Assembly: GCA_045629005.1 (NCBI GenBank)
Contig: JAZQQJ010000083.1
Span: 1-15,979, forward strand
Origin: RGIG3528 sp045629005
GTDB lineage: Bacteria > Bacillota > Clostridia > Lachnospirales > Lachnospiraceae
Length of the DNA stretch: 15,979 nucleotides
Reading direction: 5' to 3'
Of this stretch, positions 6,650 to 14,526 are shown one piece after another (position 1 is the stretch's first letter; the number at the start of each line of letters is the position of its first letter). Under the pieces are notes generated by a model, which did not search any database, was not told the origin of the DNA, and saw only the letters and a list, made by a program, of their open reading frames with translations. The translations under genes were made by a program, and so were the position numbers.

Positions 6650-9600
6650 TTACTCGATAAGCTCCCAGACTGCTGACAGCCCTGCATTGCCTTTCACGGT
6701 ATAGATTCCGTCGACTGCATAGAATTTACCACTGTCATCCTTCCAGCCTTTAAGGCGATAAGAGCCGTCTTCTCTGACAATACCTATTTCCTTGTCTAAT
6801 CCCCAGAGATTGTATTCCTGGTTCATTGTAACGGTGACTGTATACCTCTTACCGCCTCCGCCTGCAACAAAGTGGCCTTCTCCGGCATCAAAGGTCAAAG
6901 TGTATTCAGTGACTTTCTTAAGCTTTGCCACAAGAGTAAAGTCTTTAGCGGGCATAACCAAATATTTTCCGCCATACTCATCCTTCTTGAAGGTAAGAGA
7001 AACATTTGAAGACCATCCGATAATCAAATCTTCATAGCCGCTTCCGATTACAGCCTCCTCGTAGTAAATAACTTCTCCTGCTTCAGCAGTTCCTCTAAAC
7101 AGCTCGACATCCCCTGCCCTTATGATGTAGGTATATTCAGGCACAACTGCGTATATATTACGCCAAACAGCCGTAAGTGTTGCGTCACCTTCTACAAGGT
7201 AGATTTCGTCGGATTTGTAGGTCTTTCCGTCGTCAGCCCTCCATCCTGTCAAAACATACTCTCCGTTTTCGTCAAGCCTCTTAATTCCGTTTTCATCGAC
7301 GATTTTCGACAAAGGATATTCTTCGCTATATTCGACTGTTACCGTTAAGGATTTACTGTTGTTGCTGTCAAGGAATTTTCCGCCACCCGTTTTGAACGTC
7401 AAGGTGTAGTTTTTAGCTTCCCAAACAGCAGTAAAGGTCATATCACGATAAACATTAATGGTGTCGTTAGGTCCGTAAACCTTTCCGGCAGTGTCCTTCC
7501 AGCCCACCAAAACGTAATTCTTTTTAGGTCCTTCGACAGAATCCTTTTCCGAAATGCCTGCGGGCAAATAATATGTGTATATTTCAGCAGTATCCGTTAT
7601 TTTCTTCGCGCCTGACTTAAACGTTCCTTCGCCGGCATCAAACGTCATTGTATAATATCTTGGAAGCTTGTCCCAGCGGAAACTTATTGTAGTTTCGGTA
7701 TCGTAATGATCTGTCTGCTTTATCTTTCCATAAGTAGCGAAGTGATAAACATAATCCTCATCATAAACATCTTCACCCATGTAGGCATCATACTTTTTAA
7801 CAAACTCGATATAACCCGCCTTGTCACCTTCATAGCTGTCGGTTTGTTTACCGTTAAGAAGAACGCCCTTTTCGCTCGCAACCGTAACGCTGACCTTGTA
7901 AACCTGAAGTTTTCGGTCATATTTTGCGGTAAGGTTCATAGGTTTCGTTACTCTGACTTTTTCACCGGCGGCATATTCAATACCGTCCTGATCAACCCAT
8001 GTTGCCACGCATCTTGCATAAACGCCGTCATATTTGATAACGCTCTCAGGCATTACAAATTCGGCATTATACTCATATGGCAAGGTCTTTGAATAATAAG
8101 AGTCCATTTCCCCTTCGCCTTTGTCAAAGCTTATATCATAGTAGATTCTAAACACAGGCACGATGATTCTGTCTTCAGATGGGAATTCTGTATAGATATA
8201 GTTGTTATCCTGCAGAATATAACCATTAACTTCCCATCGCTGAAGTCTCCATTCTATGCCTGCTTCGACATTTACAGGCGTGCTTAGTTCATCAATCACA
8301 TTCTTAGGAAGCACCTCTCCACTCACCACGTTAAAGCGCTTTTCAATATATGTCCGGTTCTTGGCGTCATATACCTTCCCGACAATCTCAATTACATTGT
8401 CTGCATATACAGCGTTAAAGGTTGTATCGCAGGTAATAATAGGCAGATGATAATTGTCGTAGTCGGCAATTCCGTCCCCATCTGCATCCCATCCGAGGAA
8501 TCCTTTGCACAGCGGTACATAATATTCGGGGAACCGGGGGCTTTGACCTCCAATGACATTCTGAACGCTGGTGCGGTCCTCTATATCGTAGAGGCTACTT
8601 CTTTTACTGTTAAAGGTTACTTCAAATGTTGTGTAATCATATTCAGCAAAGTAAACAGCGTAGAGCTGTCCGGAAGAAAATTCGTTTCCGTCTGAATCCT
8701 TATGCATTATTCCCGTGAATTGGCTCCATGACCAGTTTTTAGTGCGTTCAGAGGCGGAGAACATCAACTTATTCTGCTCGACAGGATACTCCAGGTAGCT
8801 TAAATACTTGAAACATTGCATAGGTATCGTAGCCGCCTCTGTAACAATTCCTGTCTGAAGCTTACTGTCATCGCTTACAGCCGAGCCATATGAAACGCTC
8901 CAGCCTTTAAGCTTTGCATATGTGCAGTGATCTGCTGCCTCTACCGGAAGCACAGGTGTCTGACCGACGCTCATGGCACGCACTTCTGTCTTCCAGATAT
9001 CATCCTCATACCATACAAAGCCCACGAGAACATTCTTTGCCGTGGCGCGTGTTATAAAGTCGGTATCTTTGTCAATAGGTGCCCACGGATTAATATTCCA
9101 CTCATAGTACAATGTAAGCAGTCCGTCTGACTGAACCCATTGACCCGGAACAGTTCCTGCTTCAACTTCCCTGTAGCCAACCTCAATAAGCTCGCCGTTT
9201 ACATTGCCATAATATGTTGCCCTGACGATTTTTCCAAAATCCTCTTCACTGATGTCTGCTTCCGGAGCAATCCAGCGTATCGTATACGTACCGACATATG
9301 CATAATCACCGTCAAGGTTCTTTGCATCCGAGAATATGAGGCTTGCACCGCCGTAATACAAATAAATTTCAGTTTCAGCAGTATGCTTCTGGTCATTCTT
9401 GTCTCTAGTCACGTAAATGAGGCCGTTTCTTGAGTCATAGGAAAACATGCTGTTCGTAAACACAGCATTAAACTTAGCGTCGGAAGGAAGACTGTTTGAA
9501 ACTATTTCTCCCGTTGTCAAGTCCATAAACTGCCCCGTAATCGGAATGACATCGGTAAGGCTTGCAGAATTCGAGTGCATATAGTATATGCCCTCGCCCT

Positions 9601-11959
9601 CATAAATTGACATAAGAAGATATCTGTTACCAAGCGTAAGCAGAGGCACCTGAATGTCCATAAGAGTCTTTTCCGCTTCGACTTTAAAAGCACTCGCTTC
9701 AGCAATCAGCTTCAAAGAGCCATAAATGCCGACTTCCATATAATATCCGCCACGAACTCGCGTTTTAGGATCTTTGTTTCTGTCTTCCTTAACAATTGAT
9801 AAATCCGTATAACCATAAATGTCAGTATATGCGCCCACTTCAACGGCTGCGCCTATTTCACCAAATCGATCGAGGCCGACAAGAGACAACGTCAGCTTTC
9901 CTTCAACACCTGCGCGAAGCCCGATGTAACCACATGCAGCAAGGCTGTAGCTGTATCTTCCGCCTTCTACAAGACTGTTTGTGTAGCCTTCGATGTGTTT
10001 ATCCTTTGCACTGCCCTTAATCCCAACCTGAGTAGCATCAAGTACGGACATTTTGGATGAAAGTCCTGCAGCGAAATTCACTCTGACTACAAGATTTACA
10101 CCAATGTTCAGCTGGAAAAGAGGCAATACAGGAGGCACCGGCACCTTCATCATCATAACCGGAACTTCGAGAAGTTTTACATAATCTCCCTTCTCATCAA
10201 GCATTTCCTGCATTTTTGCGACAAGAGTTTCCGGTGCTGAGTCGTCCTCTCCGCTTGTAAGCGCGTTGATTTCGTCGGTAATGTTAATCCAGTCGCCACG
10301 CATTTCGTTCTGCGCGCTCGTGCTGCACACAAGAATTGTGCCAATCATATCTGTCTGGGTATAGAAATTGAGTGCAAAATCGAACTCGAGATTATCGAGG
10401 TCGTTCTTATTTTCCATATAGCCCTGGGCAGAAACATTTATGCTCTCAACAATTTCAAGCTCTGCATGAATTTTAACCTTCTGCCTGAGCGTTGTTTCAT
10501 ACGTAAACTTGATGGATATTGCTTCCCAACCGTTTTCATCCGGAATTTCAAAATTAGCATTGGTAACTTTTGCGGTTGTAACAGAAACGCTTACCCCCTT
10601 AAGAAGGTCATCGATATCAGCTTCTACCTGCTTACCCTTGGGCGTTACTTTTGAAGCAAAATCATACGCATCTCCGGTTCCACCGGTGCTTCCGAGCTGT
10701 AAAACCTTGTAATCCGTACCTGCTGATTTCAGGGCGGTGATTCCTGAACCGGCCCCTGTTGCCCTCAAAGTGGTAATTCCCGAAGCGACCCCCGTTGTCT
10801 CCAACATAGTAATTCCTGTATCAGTGACTACGGAGTCCAGCACGGTAATGCCTGAATCCGAGGCATCATTAACAAGACTAAGATATGTCGGGTCGGCGTT
10901 CAAAGCGTATGCAAGGATTGTTGCCATATCTTCGCACATTCCGCTTTCATAAACCGATTTTTCAAGCGCATCAAGGTCAAACAGGTCTTCAGCCTCAAGC
11001 GATGTCAGAGTTTGCTTTACATATACATCGATATCGTTGTAGACGTCGGAAACATCACTGTCGGAAGTGAATACCAAATATGAACCGTCATCATATTGCT
11101 GTATTTCCGTAATGTTAACGAAAATTATGTCTTCAGAAAAGCTTGCCGTACCGTCGCCTACGCAAAGAACATCGCCCACAGAAAAACCGTACTCATCCAT
11201 AATACTCTGCTCTGCCGTGAAACACTTTGCTTCGAGATCCCAGCTTATTTTAGCAGTGTCAACATACTTAATTGTTTCCTTAAGTTCGACCTTCTGAATC
11301 TCATCCTTGTGAACACGGAAGGAAAAAGTATCGACATAAGCATCAAGCCCGTCAAAATGCATATTTTCGGGCAAGATAACAGTATAGGAGCCGCCTGCGT
11401 AAAAACCGCCTTCTGCGCCTAAATAGCATATACCATTTTCGGTCTTGGCGGTAAGCTTGGGTTCTTCACCAAATTCCGTAACCAGAGAAATACTGTTAAG
11501 AATTTCCTTTTCCGAAAGAGAAGCATCACAAAGCACGCCGATTTTATAGTCGGCCGGAACGTCCTCAATATATAATGAGTTTGAATGATATTCCTCTATT
11601 TCAGGCTCTGATTCTTCAAACTTGGCATATACAACAAGATTATCGTCAATGGGATTTGAAATATACCATGGAGTATTGTATGTGCCGTCTGTATACCAGC
11701 CCGCAAAACCGTATCCTGCACGTGAAGTGTTAGGATATGCGGTCACACATGTTCCTTTCTCAACCTGAACAGTCTCGACCGGACTGCCATCCGTAACAAA
11801 GGTTATTGTAACCATATCGCCCGTACCTGAGCTCTGCCCGGGATTGACAGTTTCGTTCTTATCTTTGTCCAGTAAAAAGACAATGCCCACAATTATTGCC
11901 GTTGCAACCACTATTCCCGCTAAAACCGGTATCCAATGCTTTTTTATAAAGTACAACAT
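6650..11959 (-). CDS. Giant N-terminally anchored surface protein with InlB-type repeats
   Basis: A 1769-residue envelope protein. Residues 10-30 are a single hydrophobic segment after a short basic start and followed by DKDKN, predicting a signal anchor with the bulk outside. Residues about 50-115 are an InlB/Flg_new repeat (GYGFAGWYTDGTYNTPW). Residues 368-415 contain four 12-residue repeats with the core SGIT. The region from about 420 to 950 is beta-rich, Gly-rich and unrecognised. Further InlB-like units start near residue 1110 (CKGFLGWDADGDGIADYD, including an EF-hand-like acidic loop). Four modules of about 82-85 residues occupy 1435-1769, three of them opening with Y-x-(L/M)-T-F-x-x-G-x-G and ending in TAVW or SAVW. 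There is no LPXTG signal. GGGAGG lies seven bases before ATG 11959. It shares a divergent promoter region with the LysR gene. Probable adhesin or envelope scaffold; this role is inference. Confidence 0.85.
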   Translation of the reverse strand: MLYFIKKHWIPVLAGIVVATAIIVGIVFLLDKDKNETVNPGQSSGTGDMVTITFVTDGSPVETVQVEKGTCVTAYPNTSRAGYGFAGWYTDGTYNTPWYISNPIDDNLVVYAKFEESEPEIEEYHSNSLYIEDVPADYKIGVLCDASLSEKEILNSISLVTEFGEEPKLTAKTENGICYLGAEGGFYAGGSYTVILPENMHFDGLDAYVDTFSFRVHKDEIQKVELKETIKYVDTAKISWDLEAKCFTAEQSIMDEYGFSVGDVLCVGDGTASFSEDIIFVNITEIQQYDDGSYLVFTSDSDVSDVYNDIDVYVKQTLTSLEAEDLFDLDALEKSVYESGMCEDMATILAYALNADPTYLSLVNDASDSGITVLDSVVTDTGITMLETTGVASGITTLRATGAGSGITALKSAGTDYKVLQLGSTGGTGDAYDFASKVTPKGKQVEADIDDLLKGVSVSVTTAKVTNANFEIPDENGWEAISIKFTYETTLRQKVKIHAELEIVESINVSAQGYMENKNDLDNLEFDFALNFYTQTDMIGTILVCSTSAQNEMRGDWINITDEINALTSGEDDSAPETLVAKMQEMLDEKGDYVKLLEVPVMMMKVPVPPVLPLFQLNIGVNLVVRVNFAAGLSSKMSVLDATQVGIKGSAKDKHIEGYTNSLVEGGRYSYSLAACGYIGLRAGVEGKLTLSLVGLDRFGEIGAAVEVGAYTDIYGYTDLSIVKEDRNKDPKTRVRGGYYMEVGIYGSLKLIAEASAFKVEAEKTLMDIQVPLLTLGNRYLLMSIYEGEGIYYMHSNSASLTDVIPITGQFMDLTTGEIVSNSLPSDAKFNAVFTNSMFSYDSRNGLIYVTRDKNDQKHTAETEIYLYYGGASLIFSDAKNLDGDYAYVGTYTIRWIAPEADISEEDFGKIVRATYYGNVNGELIEVGYREVEAGTVPGQWVQSDGLLTLYYEWNINPWAPIDKDTDFITRATAKNVLVGFVWYEDDIWKTEVRAMSVGQTPVLPVEAADHCTYAKLKGWSVSYGSAVSDDSKLQTGIVTEAATIPMQCFKYLSYLEYPVEQNKLMFSASERTKNWSWSQFTGIMHKDSDGNEFSSGQLYAVYFAEYDYTTFEVTFNSKRSSLYDIEDRTSVQNVIGGQSPRFPEYYVPLCKGFLGWDADGDGIADYDNYHLPIITCDTTFNAVYADNVIEIVGKVYDAKNRTYIEKRFNVVSGEVLPKNVIDELSTPVNVEAGIEWRLQRWEVNGYILQDNNYIYTEFPSEDRIIVPVFRIYYDISFDKGEGEMDSYYSKTLPYEYNAEFVMPESVIKYDGVYARCVATWVDQDGIEYAAGEKVRVTKPMNLTAKYDRKLQVYKVSVTVASEKGVLLNGKQTDSYEGDKAGYIEFVKKYDAYMGEDVYDEDYVYHFATYGKIKQTDHYDTETTISFRWDKLPRYYTMTFDAGEGTFKSGAKKITDTAEIYTYYLPAGISEKDSVEGPKKNYVLVGWKDTAGKVYGPNDTINVYRDMTFTAVWEAKNYTLTFKTGGGKFLDSNNSKSLTVTVEYSEEYPLSKIVDENGIKRLDENGEYVLTGWRADDGKTYKSDEIYLVEGDATLTAVWRNIYAVVPEYTYIIRAGDVELFRGTAEAGEVIYYEEAVIGSGYEDLIIGWSSNVSLTFKKDEYGGKYLVMPAKDFTLVAKLKKVTEYTLTFDAGEGHFVAGGGGKRYTVTVTMNQEYNLWGLDKEIGIVREDGSYRLKGWKDDSGKFYAVDGIYTVKGNAGLSAVWELIE
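10715..10858 (-). repeat. Four tandem 36-bp repeats (12-residue SGIT units)
   Basis: Four exactly spaced 36-bp units encode DSGITVLDSVVT, DTGITMLETTGV, ASGITTLRATGA and GSGITALKSAGT. The recurring plus-strand core is GTAATTCCTGA or a close variant at 10737, 10773, 10809 and 10845. The repeat lies between the N-terminal part and the unrecognised middle region. Confidence 0.92.
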
Positions 11960-12071
11960 ATTTTATCCTCCCTTTGACGGATTTCGGATTAATTACGTTA
12001 TTTTCAAACACACAATAACAAGTAAAAAACGCGACAAAAGTTTACACCTTGTTAATTCTTTTTTATATGTT

Positions 12072-12100
12072 TTTTTATATATCATTGAGTTTTTTGTCTA
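12072..12100 (-). promoter_or_regulatory. Candidate promoter for the giant surface-protein gene
   Basis: On the minus strand: -35 TAGACA (12100-12095, five of six), a 17-base spacer and -10 TAAAAA (12077-12072, four of six). This gives a leader of about 105 bases. The A/T-rich surroundings make chance matches likely, so the call is moderate. Confidence 0.45.
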
Positions 12101-12106
12101 AAGCAA

Positions 12107-12136
12107 TTGACTCTGTAATATATGTTATGTTATCAT
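12107..12136 (+). promoter_or_regulatory. Promoter of the LysR/PHP operon
   Basis: -35 TTGACT (12107-12112, five of six) and -10 TATCAT (12131-12136, five of six), with an 18-base spacer. The predicted start of transcription is near 12143. Its -35 is only six bases from the -35 of the opposing candidate promoter, a back-to-back layout. Confidence 0.7.
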
Positions 12137-12146
12137 CGTTTCCAAA

Positions 12147-12196
12147 GCATGTCAACATATGCAACATTGCATAAGCATATATACTTTTATATATGC
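12147..12196 (+). promoter_or_regulatory. Cluster of palindromes in the LysR leader (operator candidate)
   Basis: Three overlapping or adjacent dyads are present: GCATGT/ATATGC at 12147-12162 (five of six arm bases), the perfect TATGCAA-CA-TTGCATA at 12158-12173, and the perfect GCATATATA-CTTT-TATATATGC at 12175-12196. All are built on GCAT/ATGC half-sites and lie between the predicted transcription start and the ribosome site. The position suits repression by a DNA-binding protein, most simply autoregulation by the LysR product. Confidence 0.6.
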
Positions 12197-12212
12197 CAAC
12201 AGGGGAGTTAAT

Positions 12213-13130
12213 ATGACTTTACAGCAGATAAAACTTGTAGTTGAAGCAGCCGGTAAAAATTCCATCTCAGTTGCTGCTTCAGAGCTTGGGATTGCACAGT
12301 CAAACGCAAGCCAGACAATAAAAAAACTTGAAGAAGAGCTCGGTTTCCAAATTTTCAAAAGAGATGTAACCGGAATCACTCTCACCGAGCGCGGATACCT
12401 TTTCCTTACCCAGGCAGAAAATATGCTTCGTGCGGAGAAAGCAATTGTTTCACTTTCCTCAGAAAAAGACACGACAAGATTACGCGTCGGAGTGATTAAT
12501 TATACGCCCGCAACCGATGCCTTTATCAGGTTTTGCAGCGAATTAAAGGAAGAGTCCTCTGCCGACCTTTTATGTGTGTACTCCAATCCGGCTGACGGAG
12601 CAAAAAAAATAAAAGAACGTTCTCTCGACATCGTAGTAACCGTTCTGCCGGAGGACGCTCTTGGTTCAGTTGACAAGCTTTGTAAGGAATATCGTCTTTA
12701 CTGTATGTATATACAAAAAATACCTGTTTGTGTCCGTCTTCGCAAAGACCATCCCTTAGTTTTGCAAAACGCCATCGACGGCTCACGCGAAAGCCTTATG
12801 AAGCTTAAGGCTTATCCATACGTCGAATACAGCAGTCTTGACAACGTTCTTGCCTCACCGCGTGCATTTACCGCCCCGCCATGCGGATGCTCATACATCA
12901 TAAGTGTTGACGAACGCCAGACAAGGCTTGAAACCGTAGCTGCTACAAATGCCTTCAGCCTCGGCTGTCCTTCTCTTCCGGACCTTCCCGAAAGATACGG
13001 ACTTGTCGAGATTCCCGTTAAAGGCGAAGAACTTCAGCTTGTTGCAATTATGCGCAAAGGTGACGAAGAACTGTCAAACATAAAACATTATTTGGAACTT
13101 CTTAAAAACGAGGTCTCAAAAAGAGCATAG
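12213..13130 (+). CDS. LysR-family transcriptional regulator
   Basis: A 305-residue DNA-binding regulator. Residues 1-60 are a classic LysR winged helix-turn-helix: MTLQQIKLVVEA, then SISVAASELGIAQSNASQTI as the recognition region, and GFQIFKRDVTGITLTERG as the wing. Residues about 87-295 are the two-lobed effector-binding domain, with the typical C-terminal LVAIMRKG strand. Length is normal for the family. ATG 12213 is chosen because GGGGAG lies five to six bases upstream; an in-frame ATG at 12159 would lie inside the leader palindromes and lacks a ribosome site. It is divergent from the 1769-aa surface gene, a typical layout for a LysR target, and is followed 15 bp later by the PHP phosphoesterase, its probable operon partner. 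The effector is unknown. Confidence 0.93.
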   Translation: MTLQQIKLVVEAAGKNSISVAASELGIAQSNASQTIKKLEEELGFQIFKRDVTGITLTERGYLFLTQAENMLRAEKAIVSLSSEKDTTRLRVGVINYTPATDAFIRFCSELKEESSADLLCVYSNPADGAKKIKERSLDIVVTVLPEDALGSVDKLCKEYRLYCMYIQKIPVCVRLRKDHPLVLQNAIDGSRESLMKLKAYPYVEYSSLDNVLASPRAFTAPPCGCSYIISVDERQTRLETVAATNAFSLGCPSLPDLPERYGLVEIPVKGEELQLVAIMRKGDEELSNIKHYLELLKNEVSKRA

Positions 13131-13145
13131 AAGGGAGAATATTAT

Positions 13146-13913
13146 ATGATTCGTAAAGAAGACATTTTGGCAGACATGCATACACATACAATTTTCAGCC
13201 GTCATGCATATTCAACCGTTGAAGAAAACATTACATATGCAGCTAAGGCAGGAATGCGATTTATTGCAATCACCGATCACTATTTTCATGATGGTGACGA
13301 ATGCAATAAAGACAATGAAAGATGCAGAATCCGTTTTTTGGAAAACAACGTGAATCCGCATTCGGACATCAAGGTTATAAGCAGTGCAGAATTCAATATT
13401 ATGCAGGATATGGAATATCGAAATTCAAGAAGTTTATCACATCTGAAATGGCGTCCAATCGGTCTTCATAATGATTTTGCGCCTAAACTTCACGATATGA
13501 CATTTGATGATTTATACAAAGAATTCGAGACTGCCGCCGAGTGGAACAATGAATTCAACCACATCGAACGCGAACTGGAATCGTTACGTCCCGGCAAATT
13601 CAACGGAACACTTCCCGAGGAAGCAAAGCACTTCCTCGAGAAGATTGTTGTACTTGCTAAAGAGAAAAACATTTTCCTGGAAATCAACGAGCATTCCCTT
13701 GAGCCCGGGAGAAACTACGATGAAATCATCAGGTATTGGTTAAACATCGCCGCCGAAAACGGCAATCGCTTCTGTCTCGGAACCGATGCCCATTTTTGCA
13801 GAGAAGTTGGCCAATTCGAAAAAGGAATTGCCATTCTGAATGAATTCGGAATAACCAAAGACAGGGTACTTAACTGCAACGAGGATGAGTTAAAGGGACT
13901 ACTGCGCTTTTAA
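13146..13913 (+). CDS. PHP-domain metallo-phosphoesterase (YcdX-like)
   Basis: A 255-residue cytoplasmic hydrolase predicted to cleave a phosphate ester with a cluster of two or three metals. The metal-ligand set is visible in order: H12 and H14 in DMHTHT, H20 in SRHAYST, H45 in ITDHYF, E82 in SAEFNI, H108 in GLHND, H139 in FNHIERE, and D214/H216 in GTDAHF. This follows the YcdX-type PHP pattern, and the length is close to that family (about 245). AAGGGAG lies about nine bases before ATG 13146, and the gap to the LysR stop is 15 bp, so the two are probably co-transcribed. It ends tail-to-tail with the M50-like gene, their stop codons overlapping. The substrate cannot be read from sequence; histidinol phosphate is possible, but there are no his genes nearby. 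Confidence 0.88.
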   Translation: MIRKEDILADMHTHTIFSRHAYSTVEENITYAAKAGMRFIAITDHYFHDGDECNKDNERCRIRFLENNVNPHSDIKVISSAEFNIMQDMEYRNSRSLSHLKWRPIGLHNDFAPKLHDMTFDDLYKEFETAAEWNNEFNHIERELESLRPGKFNGTLPEEAKHFLEKIVVLAKEKNIFLEINEHSLEPGRNYDEIIRYWLNIAAENGNRFCLGTDAHFCREVGQFEKGIAILNEFGITKDRVLNCNEDELKGLLRF

Positions 13914-14524
13914 AACATTGACCAGAAATGCGGCGGATTGTGCGTTATTATTGCGTAAAGCAGTTCCGGAACTCCGAATGCGTATATAAAATCAAACCAA
14001 AAAATTTTTAAAACCGAGCAAATAAAAATCACAACTACAAATGGCGTAATCAGAATTCTGAATATCAAAGGAATCTTCTTGTTCTTAACAACACTTGAGA
14101 ACAATGACTGCGCATCTCCTGATGAAGGAAAGGCATTTGCAAGGCACGATATTCCGATGTAAGCCAGAAGATAGCAAAGCAGCGTTGCCCAAAACGGCAC
14201 AACATTCCTGGAGTAGTTAAGCGCCCACATAAGCGCGAGCGGAGCTGTAAAAAAGATGCCAACCAAGGTGTTGAAAATGAAAGGGCCATACGTAATCAAA
14301 AGGCTCTTCCATGGATTGTCAGTTCTTTCATGTTCAACATAACCTATAGCATTTTCACCATTTCCCTGAAGGGAAAAACCTATATTTTTTGAAGTCATCT
14401 TAAAATACTGAACTTTAAAAACAGGCACCTTGCAAATTCTGCAAGCCAGCTGATGGCCGAATTCGTGCATCATAACGCCCGGAAATGTTATGGCTGAAAT
14501 TAAAAAACCCGGAATAATAAACAT
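13910..14524 (-). CDS. M50-like membrane zinc metalloprotease
   Basis: A 204-residue membrane protein with the zincin motif H20-E-F-G-H24 in its first hydrophobic segment, and a second motif N130-x-x-P133-x-x-G-D137 matching the NxxPxxxxD third-ligand motif of site-2-type (M50) proteases. Hydrophobic segments lie at about 5-28, 78-100, 109-129, 152-172 and 176-194. It is short for the family and lacks PDZ or CBS additions, so it is probably a minimal core. A strong GGAGGAG site lies inside the last codons of the upstream TPR gene, and the start is two bases after that gene's stop, implying translational coupling. Predicted role: intramembrane cleavage of a membrane-bound substrate, possibly connected with its TPR partner; the partner link is inference. 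Confidence 0.82.
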   Translation of the reverse strand: MFIIPGFLISAITFPGVMMHEFGHQLACRICKVPVFKVQYFKMTSKNIGFSLQGNGENAIGYVEHERTDNPWKSLLITYGPFIFNTLVGIFFTAPLALMWALNYSRNVVPFWATLLCYLLAYIGISCLANAFPSSGDAQSLFSSVVKNKKIPLIFRILITPFVVVIFICSVLKIFWFDFIYAFGVPELLYAIITHNPPHFWSMF

Positions 14525-14526
14525 AA

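Noticed and set aside
8455..8490. Dockerin or calcium-binding domain from DADGDGIADYD
   Set aside because: Only a single acidic loop is present inside an InlB-type unit; no paired second loop supports a dockerin.
12159..12212. Upstream start for the LysR gene adding 18 residues
   Set aside because: The added residues come from the palindromic leader, there is no ribosome site, and LysR proteins normally begin a few residues before the helix-turn-helix, as from 12213.
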